DNA of 64,000 bases from assembly GCF_006716125.1 (NCBI RefSeq), contig NZ_VFOM01000001.1, positions 1-64,000 of the forward strand, given 5' to 3'. Below the pieces are notes generated by a model that was given only the letters and a program-made list of their open reading frames with translations, ran no database searches and was not told where the DNA came from. The stretch comes from Homoserinimonas aerilata. Its GTDB lineage: Bacteria > Actinomycetota > Actinomycetes > Actinomycetales > Microbacteriaceae. The translations under genes were made by a program, and so were the position numbers. Shown here piece by piece: positions 45,467-53,888 of this stretch; position 1 is the stretch's first letter; each line of letters begins with the position of its first letter.

Positions 45467-45515
45467 CAGAACCGCACCCACGATCAACACAACTGACACA
45501 GAGAGGAGGGCCGCC

Positions 45516-46403
45516 GTGAAGCGGACTTTCACCCCGCAGGTGCTTCTGCTTCCGGCGATCCTCATCCTGCTGCTGGGCATGGGCTACCCGCTCGTGTGGC
45601 AGGTGGTCACCTCGTTGCAGAAGTTCGGCATCCAGCAGCAGTTCGGCAAGCCGGCGTCGTTCGTCGGCGTTGACAACTATGTGACGCTGTTCGCGGATGC
45701 CGAGCTGTGGGGCGTCGTCGCGCGTTCGCTGCTGTTCTGTGTGGTGACGGCGACGGTGACGCTTGTCATCGGCATGCTGTTGGCGCTGCTGATGACGGTG
45801 GTCACGAAGACGGCCCGGCTCATCCTGCAGGTGGCGTTGCTGTTGGCGTGGGCGATGCCGGTGGTGGCGGCGATGACGGTGTGGATCTGGTTGTTCGATC
45901 GCCGTCGCGGCGTGGTCAACTATCTGCTCGATCTGGTGCCTGGCGTCGACATGAACCGGTTCAACTGGTTGGAGACGCCGACGACGTTCTTCATCGTGGC
46001 CGGCATCATTGTGCTCTGGATGTCGGTGCCGTTCGTCGCGTTCTCCGCCTATGCCGGGCTCACGCAGGTCTCCGATGAGGTGTTGGAGGCGGCGCAGATC
46101 GATGGCGCGACCCCGTGGCAGCGCCTGCGTGAGATCATCCTGCCCATGATCCGCCCGGTGATCATGATCGTGTTCCTGTTGCAGCTGATCTGGGATCTGA
46201 GGGTGTTCACGCAGATCACGATGCTGCAGGATGCGGGCTCGAAGTCGGGGGCTTTCGATCTGTTGGGCACGTACATCTACAAGCTGGGTACGCGCGCGCA
46301 GGACTTCGGGATGGCATCCGCCGTCTCCATTCTGGTGCTGGCGATCACGATCGCACTGAGCTGGTTCTATGTGCGCAGCCTGTTGAGGGAGGAGGAGGCA
46401 TGA
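45516..46403 (+). CDS. Sugar ABC transporter permease 1 (MalF-type)
   Basis: A 295-residue inner-membrane permease with six helices. The cytoplasmic EAA loop that contacts the ATPase reads EAAQIDGATPWQRLREIILPMIRP (from residue about 190; key residues EAA, G, P). The N terminus LLPAILILLLGMGYPLVW is the first helix. With the next gene it forms the membrane part of the importer. GTG start after GAGAGGAGG. No ATPase gene is present; related actinobacterial importers use a shared MsiK-type ATPase encoded elsewhere. Overlaps the next gene by 4 bases. Confidence 0.92.
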   Translation: MKRTFTPQVLLLPAILILLLGMGYPLVWQVVTSLQKFGIQQQFGKPASFVGVDNYVTLFADAELWGVVARSLLFCVVTATVTLVIGMLLALLMTVVTKTARLILQVALLLAWAMPVVAAMTVWIWLFDRRRGVVNYLLDLVPGVDMNRFNWLETPTTFFIVAGIIVLWMSVPFVAFSAYAGLTQVSDEVLEAAQIDGATPWQRLREIILPMIRPVIMIVFLLQLIWDLRVFTQITMLQDAGSKSGAFDLLGTYIYKLGTRAQDFGMASAVSILVLAITIALSWFYVRSLLREEEA

Positions 46404-47239
46404 GGCGCTCGACTGTAGTCAGGACGCTGTGGAGCGCGCTTGCCGTGGTCATCGCCCTCGGCTGGGTGTTCCCGGTCTACTGGATGGTGAACTCCTCGCT
46501 GCTGCCGACGTCGCGGCTGGAGTCGTTCATCCCCACGTTCATCCCGTTCGGCGGTTCGCTCGACAATTTCACGGCGGCGCTCGCTGACGGCGACTTCTAT
46601 TCCGCTCTGGGCATGAGCGTGGCGATCACGCTCATCACCGTGTTCTTCTGTCTCGTGTTCGCGTTCTTCGCGGCGGTGGCGATCAGCCGGTTCCGCTTCC
46701 GGGGGCGCAAGTCGTTCATCGTCGCGGTGTTGCTGGTGCAGATGCTGCCGGCGGAGGGCCTGTTCATCGCGCAGTACAAGATGATGTCGAGTGTCGGCCT
46801 GCTCAATTCGGTGGGCGGGGTCAGCATCATCTACATCGCGGCCGTCGTGCCGTTCACGATCTGGATGCTGCGCGGTTTCGTCACCGGCATCCCGGTCGAT
46901 CTGGAGGAGGCGGCGATGGTCGACGGCCTGAGTCGCACGCAGGCGTTCCTTCGCATAACCTTCCCGCTGCTCGCGCCGGGCCTCATAGCCAGCGGCGTAT
47001 ATGCGTTCCTGCAGGCCTGGAACGAGTTCACGGTGGCGCTCGTTCTGCTGCCGGCTGAGGCCTCCCAGACCCTGCCGCTGTGGTTGCGCGGCTTCGTGCA
47101 GGCGAGCGCGACGCGCGCGACCGACTGGGGTCAGGTGATGGCCGCATCCACTCTTGTCGCGGTCCCCGTGATCATCTTCTTCCTCATCGTGCAGGGCCGA
47201 CTCACCTCGGGTCTCGTCAGTGGGGCGGTGAAGGGATGA
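46400..47239 (+). CDS. Sugar ABC transporter permease 2 (MalG-type)
   Basis: A 279-residue permease with six helices and the EAA loop EEAAMVDGLSRTQAFLRITFPL (from residue about 169). The short periplasmic loop after helix 1 (SLLPTSRLESFIPTFIPFG) is the MalG-type substrate-side feature. Start and stop both overlap neighbours by 4 bases, so it is tightly coupled within the operon. It partners permease 1. Confidence 0.92.
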   Translation: MRRSTVVRTLWSALAVVIALGWVFPVYWMVNSSLLPTSRLESFIPTFIPFGGSLDNFTAALADGDFYSALGMSVAITLITVFFCLVFAFFAAVAISRFRFRGRKSFIVAVLLVQMLPAEGLFIAQYKMMSSVGLLNSVGGVSIIYIAAVVPFTIWMLRGFVTGIPVDLEEAAMVDGLSRTQAFLRITFPLLAPGLIASGVYAFLQAWNEFTVALVLLPAEASQTLPLWLRGFVQASATRATDWGQVMAASTLVAVPVIIFFLIVQGRLTSGLVSGAVKG

Positions 47240-48651
47240 CCGCGAACCCTCTGGCCGTGCTCATGCCCGGTTTCGTCGGGCTGGAGCTGCCTGACTGGCT
47301 GGCCGCACGGCTGCGTGCGGGCCTCGGCGGAGTGTGCGTCTTCGGCGAGAACATCGCTGCGCCCGCGCAGCTGCGTGCCCTCTGCGATTCGATCTTCGAG
47401 GCGAATCCGGATGCTCTCATTGCGATCGATGAGGAGGGCGGAGACGTCACGCGGCTCTTCTATTCGCAAGGGTCCCCGTTCCCCGGCAACGCCATCTTGG
47501 GCCGCATCGATGACGAGGCTTTCACGGCGCAGGTCGCGGTGTCGGTCGGCGAGCAGCTGCGCACGGTCGGCTGCAACCTCGATTTCGCTCCGGATGCCGA
47601 CACCAATTCGAATCCGCGCAATCCGGTGATCGGCGTGCGCAGTTTCGGGGCGGAGCCGCAGCTCGTGGCCCGGCACACGGTCGCCTGGACGCGCGGTCTG
47701 CAGGCCGCGGGCGTCGCCGCCAGCGTGAAGCATTTTCCGGGTCACGGCGACACGGCGCAGGACTCGCATCTGGCGCTGCCGGTCGTCGACCGCTCGCTGC
47801 AGCAGCTGCGCGAGCGGGAACTGGTGCCGTTCATTGCCGCGATCGGCGCGGGCACGAAGACGATCATGACCTCGCACATCCTGCTGCCGCAGCTCGACCC
47901 CGACAACCCTGCGACCCTGTCGCGGCGCATCCTGCAGGGTCTGCTGCGTGAGGAGCTCGGCTTCGGCGGCGTCATCGTCTCGGACGCGCTCGACATGGCG
48001 GGCGCGAGTGGCGACATCGGCATCCCGGCGGCGGCCGTGCGGGCGATCGCGGCCGGCTGCGATCTGCTCTGCATCGGAACCCGCAACACGGATGCGCAGA
48101 TCGCCGAGATCGAGCGGGCCTTCACCACAGCCATTGCCGACGGTGCGCTCGAGGCCACGCGCCTGGCGGATGCGGCGGAGCGCACGACAGCGCTCGGCCA
48201 CGAGCTGGCGGAGGCGCGCGAAACGAGCGAGGCGCGCGCCCCGCAGGAACAGACCCCGGCCGCCCCCGACTTTCCGCTCGCACGAACCGCGGCCGTCTTC
48301 GATGTGCGCCCCGGCGTCACGCCGCAGAAGCGCCGCACGGTGATCGTCACCGAGTCCACCGCGAACGCCGCCGTCGGCCAGGTGCCGTGGGGGCCCGCCG
48401 GGGGGCTGCGCATACGGGAGGGGCAGCCGCTGCCCCAGATCGACGGCCAGCCGGTGCTCGTCGGCCGCGACAACCACCTGCACCCGTGGGTGCTGGAGCT
48501 TGCGGATGCGCTGCGGCAGCAGCATCCGTCGACGATCGTCGTCGACATGGGCTGGCCCGCCGACGACAGGAAGTATGCGGATGTCGCCACCTTCGGCGCA
48601 TCCGGGCATGTGGGCCGCGCGCTCGACGCGTGGCTGGAGGGAACACTGTGA
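47236..48651 (+). CDS. GH3 beta-N-acetylhexosaminidase (NagZ-like)
   Basis: A 471-residue glycoside hydrolase family 3 protein. KHFPGHGDTAQDSHLALP (from residue about 165) carries the His-Asp general acid dyad special to NagZ-type enzymes; GGVIVSDALDMAGA (about residues 242-255) has the nucleophile Asp. IAIDEEGGDVTRLF near residue 60 contacts the sugar. No signal peptide is visible, so it acts in the cytoplasm on imported chitobiose or GlcNAc-containing muropeptides. After the barrel there is a second domain of about 130 residues of less clear function. Starts inside the preceding stop codon overlap (ATGA). Confidence 0.92.
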   Translation: MTANPLAVLMPGFVGLELPDWLAARLRAGLGGVCVFGENIAAPAQLRALCDSIFEANPDALIAIDEEGGDVTRLFYSQGSPFPGNAILGRIDDEAFTAQVAVSVGEQLRTVGCNLDFAPDADTNSNPRNPVIGVRSFGAEPQLVARHTVAWTRGLQAAGVAASVKHFPGHGDTAQDSHLALPVVDRSLQQLRERELVPFIAAIGAGTKTIMTSHILLPQLDPDNPATLSRRILQGLLREELGFGGVIVSDALDMAGASGDIGIPAAAVRAIAAGCDLLCIGTRNTDAQIAEIERAFTTAIADGALEATRLADAAERTTALGHELAEARETSEARAPQEQTPAAPDFPLARTAAVFDVRPGVTPQKRRTVIVTESTANAAVGQVPWGPAGGLRIREGQPLPQIDGQPVLVGRDNHLHPWVLELADALRQQHPSTIVVDMGWPADDRKYADVATFGASGHVGRALDAWLEGTL

Positions 48652-49658
48652 CAGGGAGCACTGCGGCGGTGCCGGCGGATGCCCGCCTCGGCGTCGACAT
48701 CGGCGGCACCAAGACCGAGGCGGTTCTGCTCGATGGCGGCGGCACCATCGTGCGGCAGATTCGCATCCCGACCGGTTTCGGCCCCGACGGCGTCGTCGCA
48801 TCCACACTGGACGCGATCTCGCGACTGGAAGCACCCGGCGTGCCCATCGGCATCGGCACCCCCGGCACGGTCGACCCCGTCGCGGGCACCGTCTCGCATG
48901 CCCTCAACCTGGGCGTCGAACGTCTCGAACTGGGGCAGAGAGTCGCGGATGCCGTGGGTTACGGCGTGCGCGTCGAGAACGATGTGAATGCGGCAGCGCT
49001 GGGGGCGTTCCACCTGCTCGGGCGCCCCGGCACCGACTCGATCGGCTACCTGAATCTGGGCACCGGACTGGCGGCCGGCCTCGTGCTCGACGGCCGGCTG
49101 TGGCGGGGATCGCGCGGCGCGGCGGGCGAGATCGGACATATTCTGGTCGACCCGAAGGGGCCGCTCGACCTCGACGGGCAGCCGGGCGGGCTGGAGGTCA
49201 TGGCCTCCGGCTCGGGCATCGCCCGGCAGTGGGGGACGGGCGAACCGAATGCGGTCAGCGCCGTTCTCGATGCGGCCGATGCGGGCGACCGGCGGGCTGT
49301 GGACATCCGGCGTCGCCTGTTCGACGGCATCGCGTCGGCCGTGCGCATCCTGGTGCTCACCGTGGATGTCGACGCGGTCGTCGTGGGTGGCGGCATCAGC
49401 CGCCTGGGCGAGCGCATCGTCGACGGGGTCGGCGAGGTGTTCGACGGTTGGGCGGCGTCGTCACCGTTCATCGCCTCACTGGAACTGCGTGAGCGGATGA
49501 TGCTGCTGCCGGGCGACGCGCCCGTCGCCGCACTCGGGGCCGCCTGGATCGGCGAGCCGGCCGCCCGTGACTTGCCCCGAAGTGCTGTTCCCCGGGATGA
49601 TGAAGAGCATTTCGGCGCAACTCAGCGCCCTGACGCGGAGGCGGGGGTCAATGGCTGA
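48648..49658 (+). CDS. ROK-family sugar kinase, likely N-acetylglucosamine kinase
   Basis: A 336-residue ROK kinase. The phosphate-binding loop is LGVDIGGTKTEAVLL (residues about 14-28); VENDVNAAALGAF (about 102-114) holds the catalytic Asp; VVVGGGISRLG is the adenosine loop. The zinc-binding Cys/His cluster typical of ROK enzymes (CxCGxxGC) is missing here: the matching region reads GHILVDPKGPLDLDG, with His but no cysteines. By context it phosphorylates the GlcNAc released by the GH3 enzyme. The C terminus carries an extra tail after EPAARD that overlaps the nagB start by 8 bases. GTG start overlaps the preceding stop (GTGA). Confidence 0.85.
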   Translation: MTGSTAAVPADARLGVDIGGTKTEAVLLDGGGTIVRQIRIPTGFGPDGVVASTLDAISRLEAPGVPIGIGTPGTVDPVAGTVSHALNLGVERLELGQRVADAVGYGVRVENDVNAAALGAFHLLGRPGTDSIGYLNLGTGLAAGLVLDGRLWRGSRGAAGEIGHILVDPKGPLDLDGQPGGLEVMASGSGIARQWGTGEPNAVSAVLDAADAGDRRAVDIRRRLFDGIASAVRILVLTVDVDAVVVGGGISRLGERIVDGVGEVFDGWAASSPFIASLELRERMMLLPGDAPVAALGAAWIGEPAARDLPRSAVPRDDEEHFGATQRPDAEAGVNG

Positions 49659-50406
49659 GGTCATCATCGTGGAGAGCGCGGAGGCGGCGGGGGAGATCGC
49701 GGCCGACGCCATCGAGGCTCTCGTGGGCGGGAGGCCGGATGCCGTGCTCGGCCTCGCCACCGGCTCCACGCCGCTCACGACGTACCGTGCGCTCGCCACG
49801 AGGGGGCATGACCTTTCGCGGGTGAGGGGCTTCGCGCTCGACGAGTATGTGGGCCTCGAGCCGGGGCATCCGCAGTCGTATTATTCGGTCATCCAGCGCG
49901 AGGCGGTCGTGCCGCTCGGGTTGAACCCGCAGCTGGTGCGCGTTCCGGGCGACGACGGCACGGATGCGGGGGCCGGCGAGCGCTACGAGCGCGCCATCGA
50001 AGAGGCCGGCGGCGTCGACCTCCAGCTGCTCGGCATCGGCGCGACCGGCCACATCGCCTTCAACGAGCCGGGCTCCTCGCTCGCCTCGTCGACACGTGTG
50101 AAGACGCTCATGCATCAGACCCGCATCGACAATGCCCGCTTCTTCGACACTCTGGAGGAGGTGCCGCGGCACTGCATCACGCAGGGGCTCGGCACGATCC
50201 TGCGCGCACGGCACCTCGTTCTGCTCGCTTTCGGCGAGAACAAGGCGGTTGCGGTGGCGGCAGCTCTGGAGGGTCCGGTGAGTGCGTCGACGCCCGGCTC
50301 GGTGGTGCAGCTGCACCCGCGGGTGACGGTTCTCGTGGACGAGGCTGCCGCATCGGGTCTGCGCTTCGCCGACTACTACCGCGAGGCCTGGGACAACAAG
50401 CTGTAG
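49651..50406 (+). CDS. nagB: Glucosamine-6-phosphate deaminase
   Basis: A 251-residue NagB. LGLATGSTPLTTYRAL (residues about 32-47) is the phosphate loop; RGFALDEYVGL has the catalytic Asp; LLGIGATGHIAFNEPGSS (about 127-144) contains the catalytic His and Glu region. It converts glucosamine-6-phosphate to fructose-6-phosphate and ammonia, the last step of the pathway. An in-frame upstream extension exists but lies in the kinase gene; the ATG at 49651 gives the canonical N terminus. Last gene of the forward operon. Confidence 0.95.
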   Translation: MAEVIIVESAEAAGEIAADAIEALVGGRPDAVLGLATGSTPLTTYRALATRGHDLSRVRGFALDEYVGLEPGHPQSYYSVIQREAVVPLGLNPQLVRVPGDDGTDAGAGERYERAIEEAGGVDLQLLGIGATGHIAFNEPGSSLASSTRVKTLMHQTRIDNARFFDTLEEVPRHCITQGLGTILRARHLVLLAFGENKAVAVAAALEGPVSASTPGSVVQLHPRVTVLVDEAAASGLRFADYYREAWDNKL

Positions 50407-50489
50407 CGCAGCGGCCTCCGCCGGAGATGATCGAATCGCTTCACGATCGGTCTCATGCAATGCCGCTGCGTGCCATGGTTGCGTAGCCC

Positions 50490-50590
50490 GCTGGTCGAGG
50501 TGGTGCGGTCTACCGCGCCAGTCTCGAGACCAGGCCCGCGGGTAGCTTGCTGGTCGAAGTGGTGCGGTCTGCCGCGCCAGTCTCGAGACC
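50490..50590 (+). repeat. Two family-A elements (second subtype)
   Basis: Two near-identical copies (50490-50531 and 50549-50590): CTGGTCGAGGTGGTGCGGT, CTACCGCGCCAGTCTCGAGACC and the same with CTGGTCGAAG and CTGCCGC. This subtype (GGTCGAGGTG...TCTCGAGACC) also occurs inverted at 687-736. They separate the convergent nagB and nagA genes in a 212-base gap and may end both transcripts. Confidence 0.85.
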
Positions 50591-50618
50591 AGGCCCCCGA
50601 GCAACCAGGGGCGACCGG

Positions 50619-51752
50619 CTACCGCAGCCGCGCCCCGCCTGCCCACACCTGTTCGACCTGCCAGCCGTTTTCGAAGACGACGGCGTCGGCCGCGTAGCCG
50701 GGCGCGAGCCTCCCGTACCGCTCGTCGATCCCGAGTGCCCGCGCGGGCGTAGCTGTGACGGCGGCAACCGCGTCGGAGGGCGCGATGCCGACGGTCTCGA
50801 TGGCGCAGCGCAGTGCTTCGTCCTGGGTGAGGGTGGAGCCGGCGATGGTGTTGGTGCCGCTGAGCAGGGCGCGCCCGTCGCGCACTGACACGTTGAGTGA
50901 GCCGAGCCGGTAGTCGCCGTCGCTTGAGCCTGCCGCAGCCATCGCATCCGTGACGAGTGCGATTCTGCCGGGGGCGGAGATGAAGGCGAGTTGGGCGACA
51001 TCCGGATGCACGTGGATGCCGTCGAGGATCAGTTCGATGGTGACGCGCGGGTCGCCGAATGCGGCGATGATCGGGCCGGGCGCGCGGTGGCGGATGCCGG
51101 GCATCGCGTTGAAGGCGTGCGTCAGCAGGGTGGCGCCGCGGTCGAAGGCTTCGCGGGCGGTGATGTAGTCGGCTTCGGTGTGGCCGAGGGCGACGACGAC
51201 GCCCGCGCCGACGAGGCGTTCTATGGCGTCGAGTGCACCGTCCCGTTCGGGCGCGATGGTGATCTGCCGGAGTGTTCCGCGGGCGGCTTCGAGGAGCCCT
51301 TCGAGTTCCAGCTGGTCGGTTTCGCGGAGGTGTTCTGGGTTGTGTGCGCCGCGTCTGGCCGCGCTCAGGTATGGCCCTTCGAGGTGGGAGCCGAGGATGA
51401 GCGGGTCGCGTTCCGTGAGTGCGGCGACGGTCCCGAGGCTGTCGCGGAGCATGGCGATGGGGTTGGAGACGAGGCTGATGAGGGTGCGGGTGGTGCCGTG
51501 CATGCGGTGCGTGTGCAGCGCCCGCTCGATCTCGTCGGGCCCGTCGTCGAAGGTGTTGCCGCCGCCTCCGTGGCAGTGCAGTTCGATGAAGCCGGGGGTG
51601 AGGGTGGTGCCGGCGAGGTCGATGGAGGTGTCTGCGTCGGGGGTTTCGCCGCTGCCGGTCTGTGTGATCGTGTCGCCGTCGACGAGCATCCAGAAGTCGT
51701 CGACTTCGCCGTCGACGTCGACCTTGTGGGCACTGTGGAACACCGTCGTCAT
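50619..51752 (-). CDS. nagA: N-acetylglucosamine-6-phosphate deacetylase
   Basis: A 377-residue amidohydrolase that makes glucosamine-6-phosphate for NagB. FIELHCHGGGGNTFDDG (residues about 55-71) is the HxH-type metal motif, GSHLEGPYLS (about 120-129) the Glu ligand; LGHTEADY and LTHAFNAMPG supply further histidines; VTDAMAAAG (about 267) has the catalytic Asp. On the minus strand a TAGGGT -10 box sits 6 bases before the ATG (leaderless), so it is expressed separately from the forward operon. Convergent with nagB. Confidence 0.95.
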   Translation of the reverse strand: MTTVFHSAHKVDVDGEVDDFWMLVDGDTITQTGSGETPDADTSIDLAGTTLTPGFIELHCHGGGGNTFDDGPDEIERALHTHRMHGTTRTLISLVSNPIAMLRDSLGTVAALTERDPLILGSHLEGPYLSAARRGAHNPEHLRETDQLELEGLLEAARGTLRQITIAPERDGALDAIERLVGAGVVVALGHTEADYITAREAFDRGATLLTHAFNAMPGIRHRAPGPIIAAFGDPRVTIELILDGIHVHPDVAQLAFISAPGRIALVTDAMAAAGSSDGDYRLGSLNVSVRDGRALLSGTNTIAGSTLTQDEALRCAIETVGIAPSDAVAAVTATPARALGIDERYGRLAPGYAADAVVFENGWQVEQVWAGGARLR

Positions 51753-51818
51753 GGTGCAACCCTAGCGACGCATGCTCGTGTTCCTGGGGTGCCGCCCCGG
51801 GCATCCGCCCTGTCGGTG

Positions 51819-52694
51819 CTACTTGAAGATGATGGTGCGCTGCCCGTCGAGCAGCACCCGGTTCTCGGCGAACCACTTGACGGCCTGCGTGAGGGTGCGG
51901 CTCTCTTCGTCCTGCCCGATGGCGACGAGCTCGGCGGGGCTGCGCGAGTGGTCGACGCGCACCACGTTCTGTTCGATGATGGGCCCCTCGTCGAGGTCGC
52001 TGGTGACGAAGTGGGCGGTCGCGCCGATGAGTTTCACGCCGCGCGCGTGCGCCTGCCGGTACGGGTTGGCGCCCTTGAAGCCGGGCAGGAAGGAGTGGTG
52101 GATGTTGATGATGCGCCCCGCGAGTCGCTCGCACAGTTCGGGGGAGAGGATCTGCATGTAGCGGGCGAGTACGACCAGTTCGATGTCGTGCTGCTCGACG
52201 GCATCCATCACGCGGTCTTCGAAGGCGAGCTTCTGGCCGGCGGATGTCACGGCGTGCGTTTCGAACGGCACGCCGTAGAACTCGGCCAGGCCGGCGAGGT
52301 CGTTGTGGTTGCTGAGCACGAGCGGCATGTGCACGGGCAGCTGGCCGGCGCGCTCGCGGAAGAGCAGGTCGTTGAGGCAGTGCGCCGCCTTGGAGACGAG
52401 TACGAGCGTGCGCAGCGGGCGCCCGACGATGTCGAGGTGCCAGGCCATGTCGTAGCGGGCGACGACGGGGGCGAGGGAGGCTTCGAACTGTTCGCGACTC
52501 GCGGCCGATTCGACCTGCAGTCTCATGAAGAAGTGTTCGGTGTCGAGGCTCGAGAACTGCTGCGATTCGGTGATGTTTCCGCCGGCTTCGACGATCGCCC
52601 CGCTGATGGCGTGCACGATGCCGGGGCGGTCGTTGCAGACGATCGTGAGCACCCAGTGGGTGCTGTCGGGGGCGGATGCGGAGAGCGTGTTCAC
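51819..52694 (-). CDS. purU: Formyltetrahydrofolate deformylase
   Basis: A 291-residue PurU. An N-terminal ACT domain (VLTIVCNDRPGIVHAISGAI, residues about 13-32) precedes a formyltransferase-like domain whose catalytic Asn-His-Asp set is visible in INIHHSFLPGFKGANPY (about 197-213) and ATAHFVTSDLDEGPII (about 226-241). It hydrolyses 10-formyl-THF to formate and THF, opposing FolD and purine synthesis. The start is GTG with a TAGGGT -10 box at 6 bases on the minus strand (leaderless). The 124-base gap to the SDR gene contains no other feature. Confidence 0.93.
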   Translation of the reverse strand: MNTLSASAPDSTHWVLTIVCNDRPGIVHAISGAIVEAGGNITESQQFSSLDTEHFFMRLQVESAASREQFEASLAPVVARYDMAWHLDIVGRPLRTLVLVSKAAHCLNDLLFRERAGQLPVHMPLVLSNHNDLAGLAEFYGVPFETHAVTSAGQKLAFEDRVMDAVEQHDIELVVLARYMQILSPELCERLAGRIINIHHSFLPGFKGANPYRQAHARGVKLIGATAHFVTSDLDEGPIIEQNVVRVDHSRSPAELVAIGQDEESRTLTQAVKWFAENRVLLDGQRTIIFK

Positions 52695-52754
52695 GAGAAC
52701 ACCCTACTTGTGGCGCGGGGCGGCACCGCGCATGACGCCGCCCCGCATGGTTGG

Positions 52755-53819
52755 CTACGCGGCCGACCAGCCGCCGTCGGAGGCGACGGTGACGCCGTTG
52801 ACGTTGACGGAATCGTCGCTGAGCAGCCAGGTGATGGATGCGGCGAGGGCGTCGGCTTCGGCCGCATCCGGCATGATCGCCATGCCTGTGCGCACGCGTT
52901 CTTCGCCGAGCGGTGAACCGAAGTTGGCTTCGATGTTCGTGATGGTGGGCCCGGGCGCGACGGCGTTGACGCGGATGCCGCTCGGGCCGTACATGTAGGC
53001 GCTGCTCTTGGTGAGGCCGACGACGGCATGCTTGGACGCCGTGTAGGCGGCGCCTGCGGCGGAGCCGCGCAGGGCTGCCTCGGATGCGACGTTGACGATG
53101 GAGCCGGTGGCGGAGGGCAGCATCTTGGGCAGGACGGCGCGCATGAGCTTCATGGTTCCGGTGACGTTGATGCGGAACACACGATCCCAGACGGCGTCGC
53201 TGACGTCGCCGACGGGGGTCATGTCGTCCATGATTCCGGCGACATTGGCGAGAGCGTCGATGCGGTCGCCTGCTGCCGCGATGATGGCGGCGACGGAGGC
53301 GTCGTCGCTGATGTCACCCGAGACGGTGACGATGTTCGAGCCGGCGAGCTCGTCCGCGAACTCGGCGAGGCGTTCCGCTGAGATGTCGACGGCGATGACG
53401 TGGCCGCCTTCGCGGGCGACGCGGGATGCTGTGGCGCGGCCGATCCCGGAGCCTGCGCCCGTGACGATGACGGTCTTGCCGGTGAAGCGCCCGGCGTCGA
53501 TGCGCTCGACCCATTCGGGGCGTTCAACGGCGGGGCGTTCGGCGGCGGGCGCCTCTTCAGTCGTGCTGCTTGCGGTGGCTGGCTGCTCGGCGGGCACGTC
53601 ACCGGCTTCGACGCGCGCGACGAGTCCGTCGATCATCTCCTGTGTGAAGCTGCCTCGGCTGAGCTTGACGAGGCGTTTGATGGCGAGTTTGCGCACGGGG
53701 CGGAAGACGTCGGCCGACTGGCCGTTCTGGGCGAGCATGTCGCGGAGGATGGCGCCGCCGGTGGGGTGGTCGAGCCACTGTGCGATGGAGGAGTCTCCGG
53801 AGAGTGTGGTGTCTGCCAT
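52755..53819 (-). CDS. SDR-family oxidoreductase with an extra N-terminal domain
   Basis: A 354-residue protein. Residues about 108-354 are a classical short-chain dehydrogenase: VIVTGAGSGIGRATASRVAR (about 112-131, TGxxxGxG), NVAGIMDD, and the catalytic AAYTASKHAVVGLTKS (YxxxK, about 266-281) with Ser upstream in IVNVASEAA. The first 90 residues (DDHPTGGAILRDML-like helices, then an Ala/Glu/Pro linker) are not part of the SDR fold and I cannot assign them. Substrate unknown. A weak ribosome site precedes the ATG. It diverges from a TetR gene across an operator and is probably controlled by it. Confidence 0.8.
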   Translation of the reverse strand: MADTTLSGDSSIAQWLDHPTGGAILRDMLAQNGQSADVFRPVRKLAIKRLVKLSRGSFTQEMIDGLVARVEAGDVPAEQPATASSTTEEAPAAERPAVERPEWVERIDAGRFTGKTVIVTGAGSGIGRATASRVAREGGHVIAVDISAERLAEFADELAGSNIVTVSGDISDDASVAAIIAAAGDRIDALANVAGIMDDMTPVGDVSDAVWDRVFRINVTGTMKLMRAVLPKMLPSATGSIVNVASEAALRGSAAGAAYTASKHAVVGLTKSSAYMYGPSGIRVNAVAPGPTITNIEANFGSPLGEERVRTGMAIMPDAAEADALAASITWLLSDDSVNVNGVTVASDGGWSAA

Positions 53820-53856
53820 GGGTTCCCTGCTTTCGTGGGTGGGGATGTCAACTAAC

Positions 53857-53872
53857 CGGACAACTCTGTCCG
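53857..53872. promoter_or_regulatory. TetR-type operator between the SDR and TetR genes
   Basis: CGGACA, ACTC, TGTCCG: a perfect 6-base inverted repeat with a 4-base spacer. The TetR -10 box (TAGGCT, 53877-53882) begins 4 bases after it, so a bound repressor would block the regulator's own promoter as well as the SDR promoter. Confidence 0.7.
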
Positions 53873-53888
53873 CTATTAGGCTACACCC

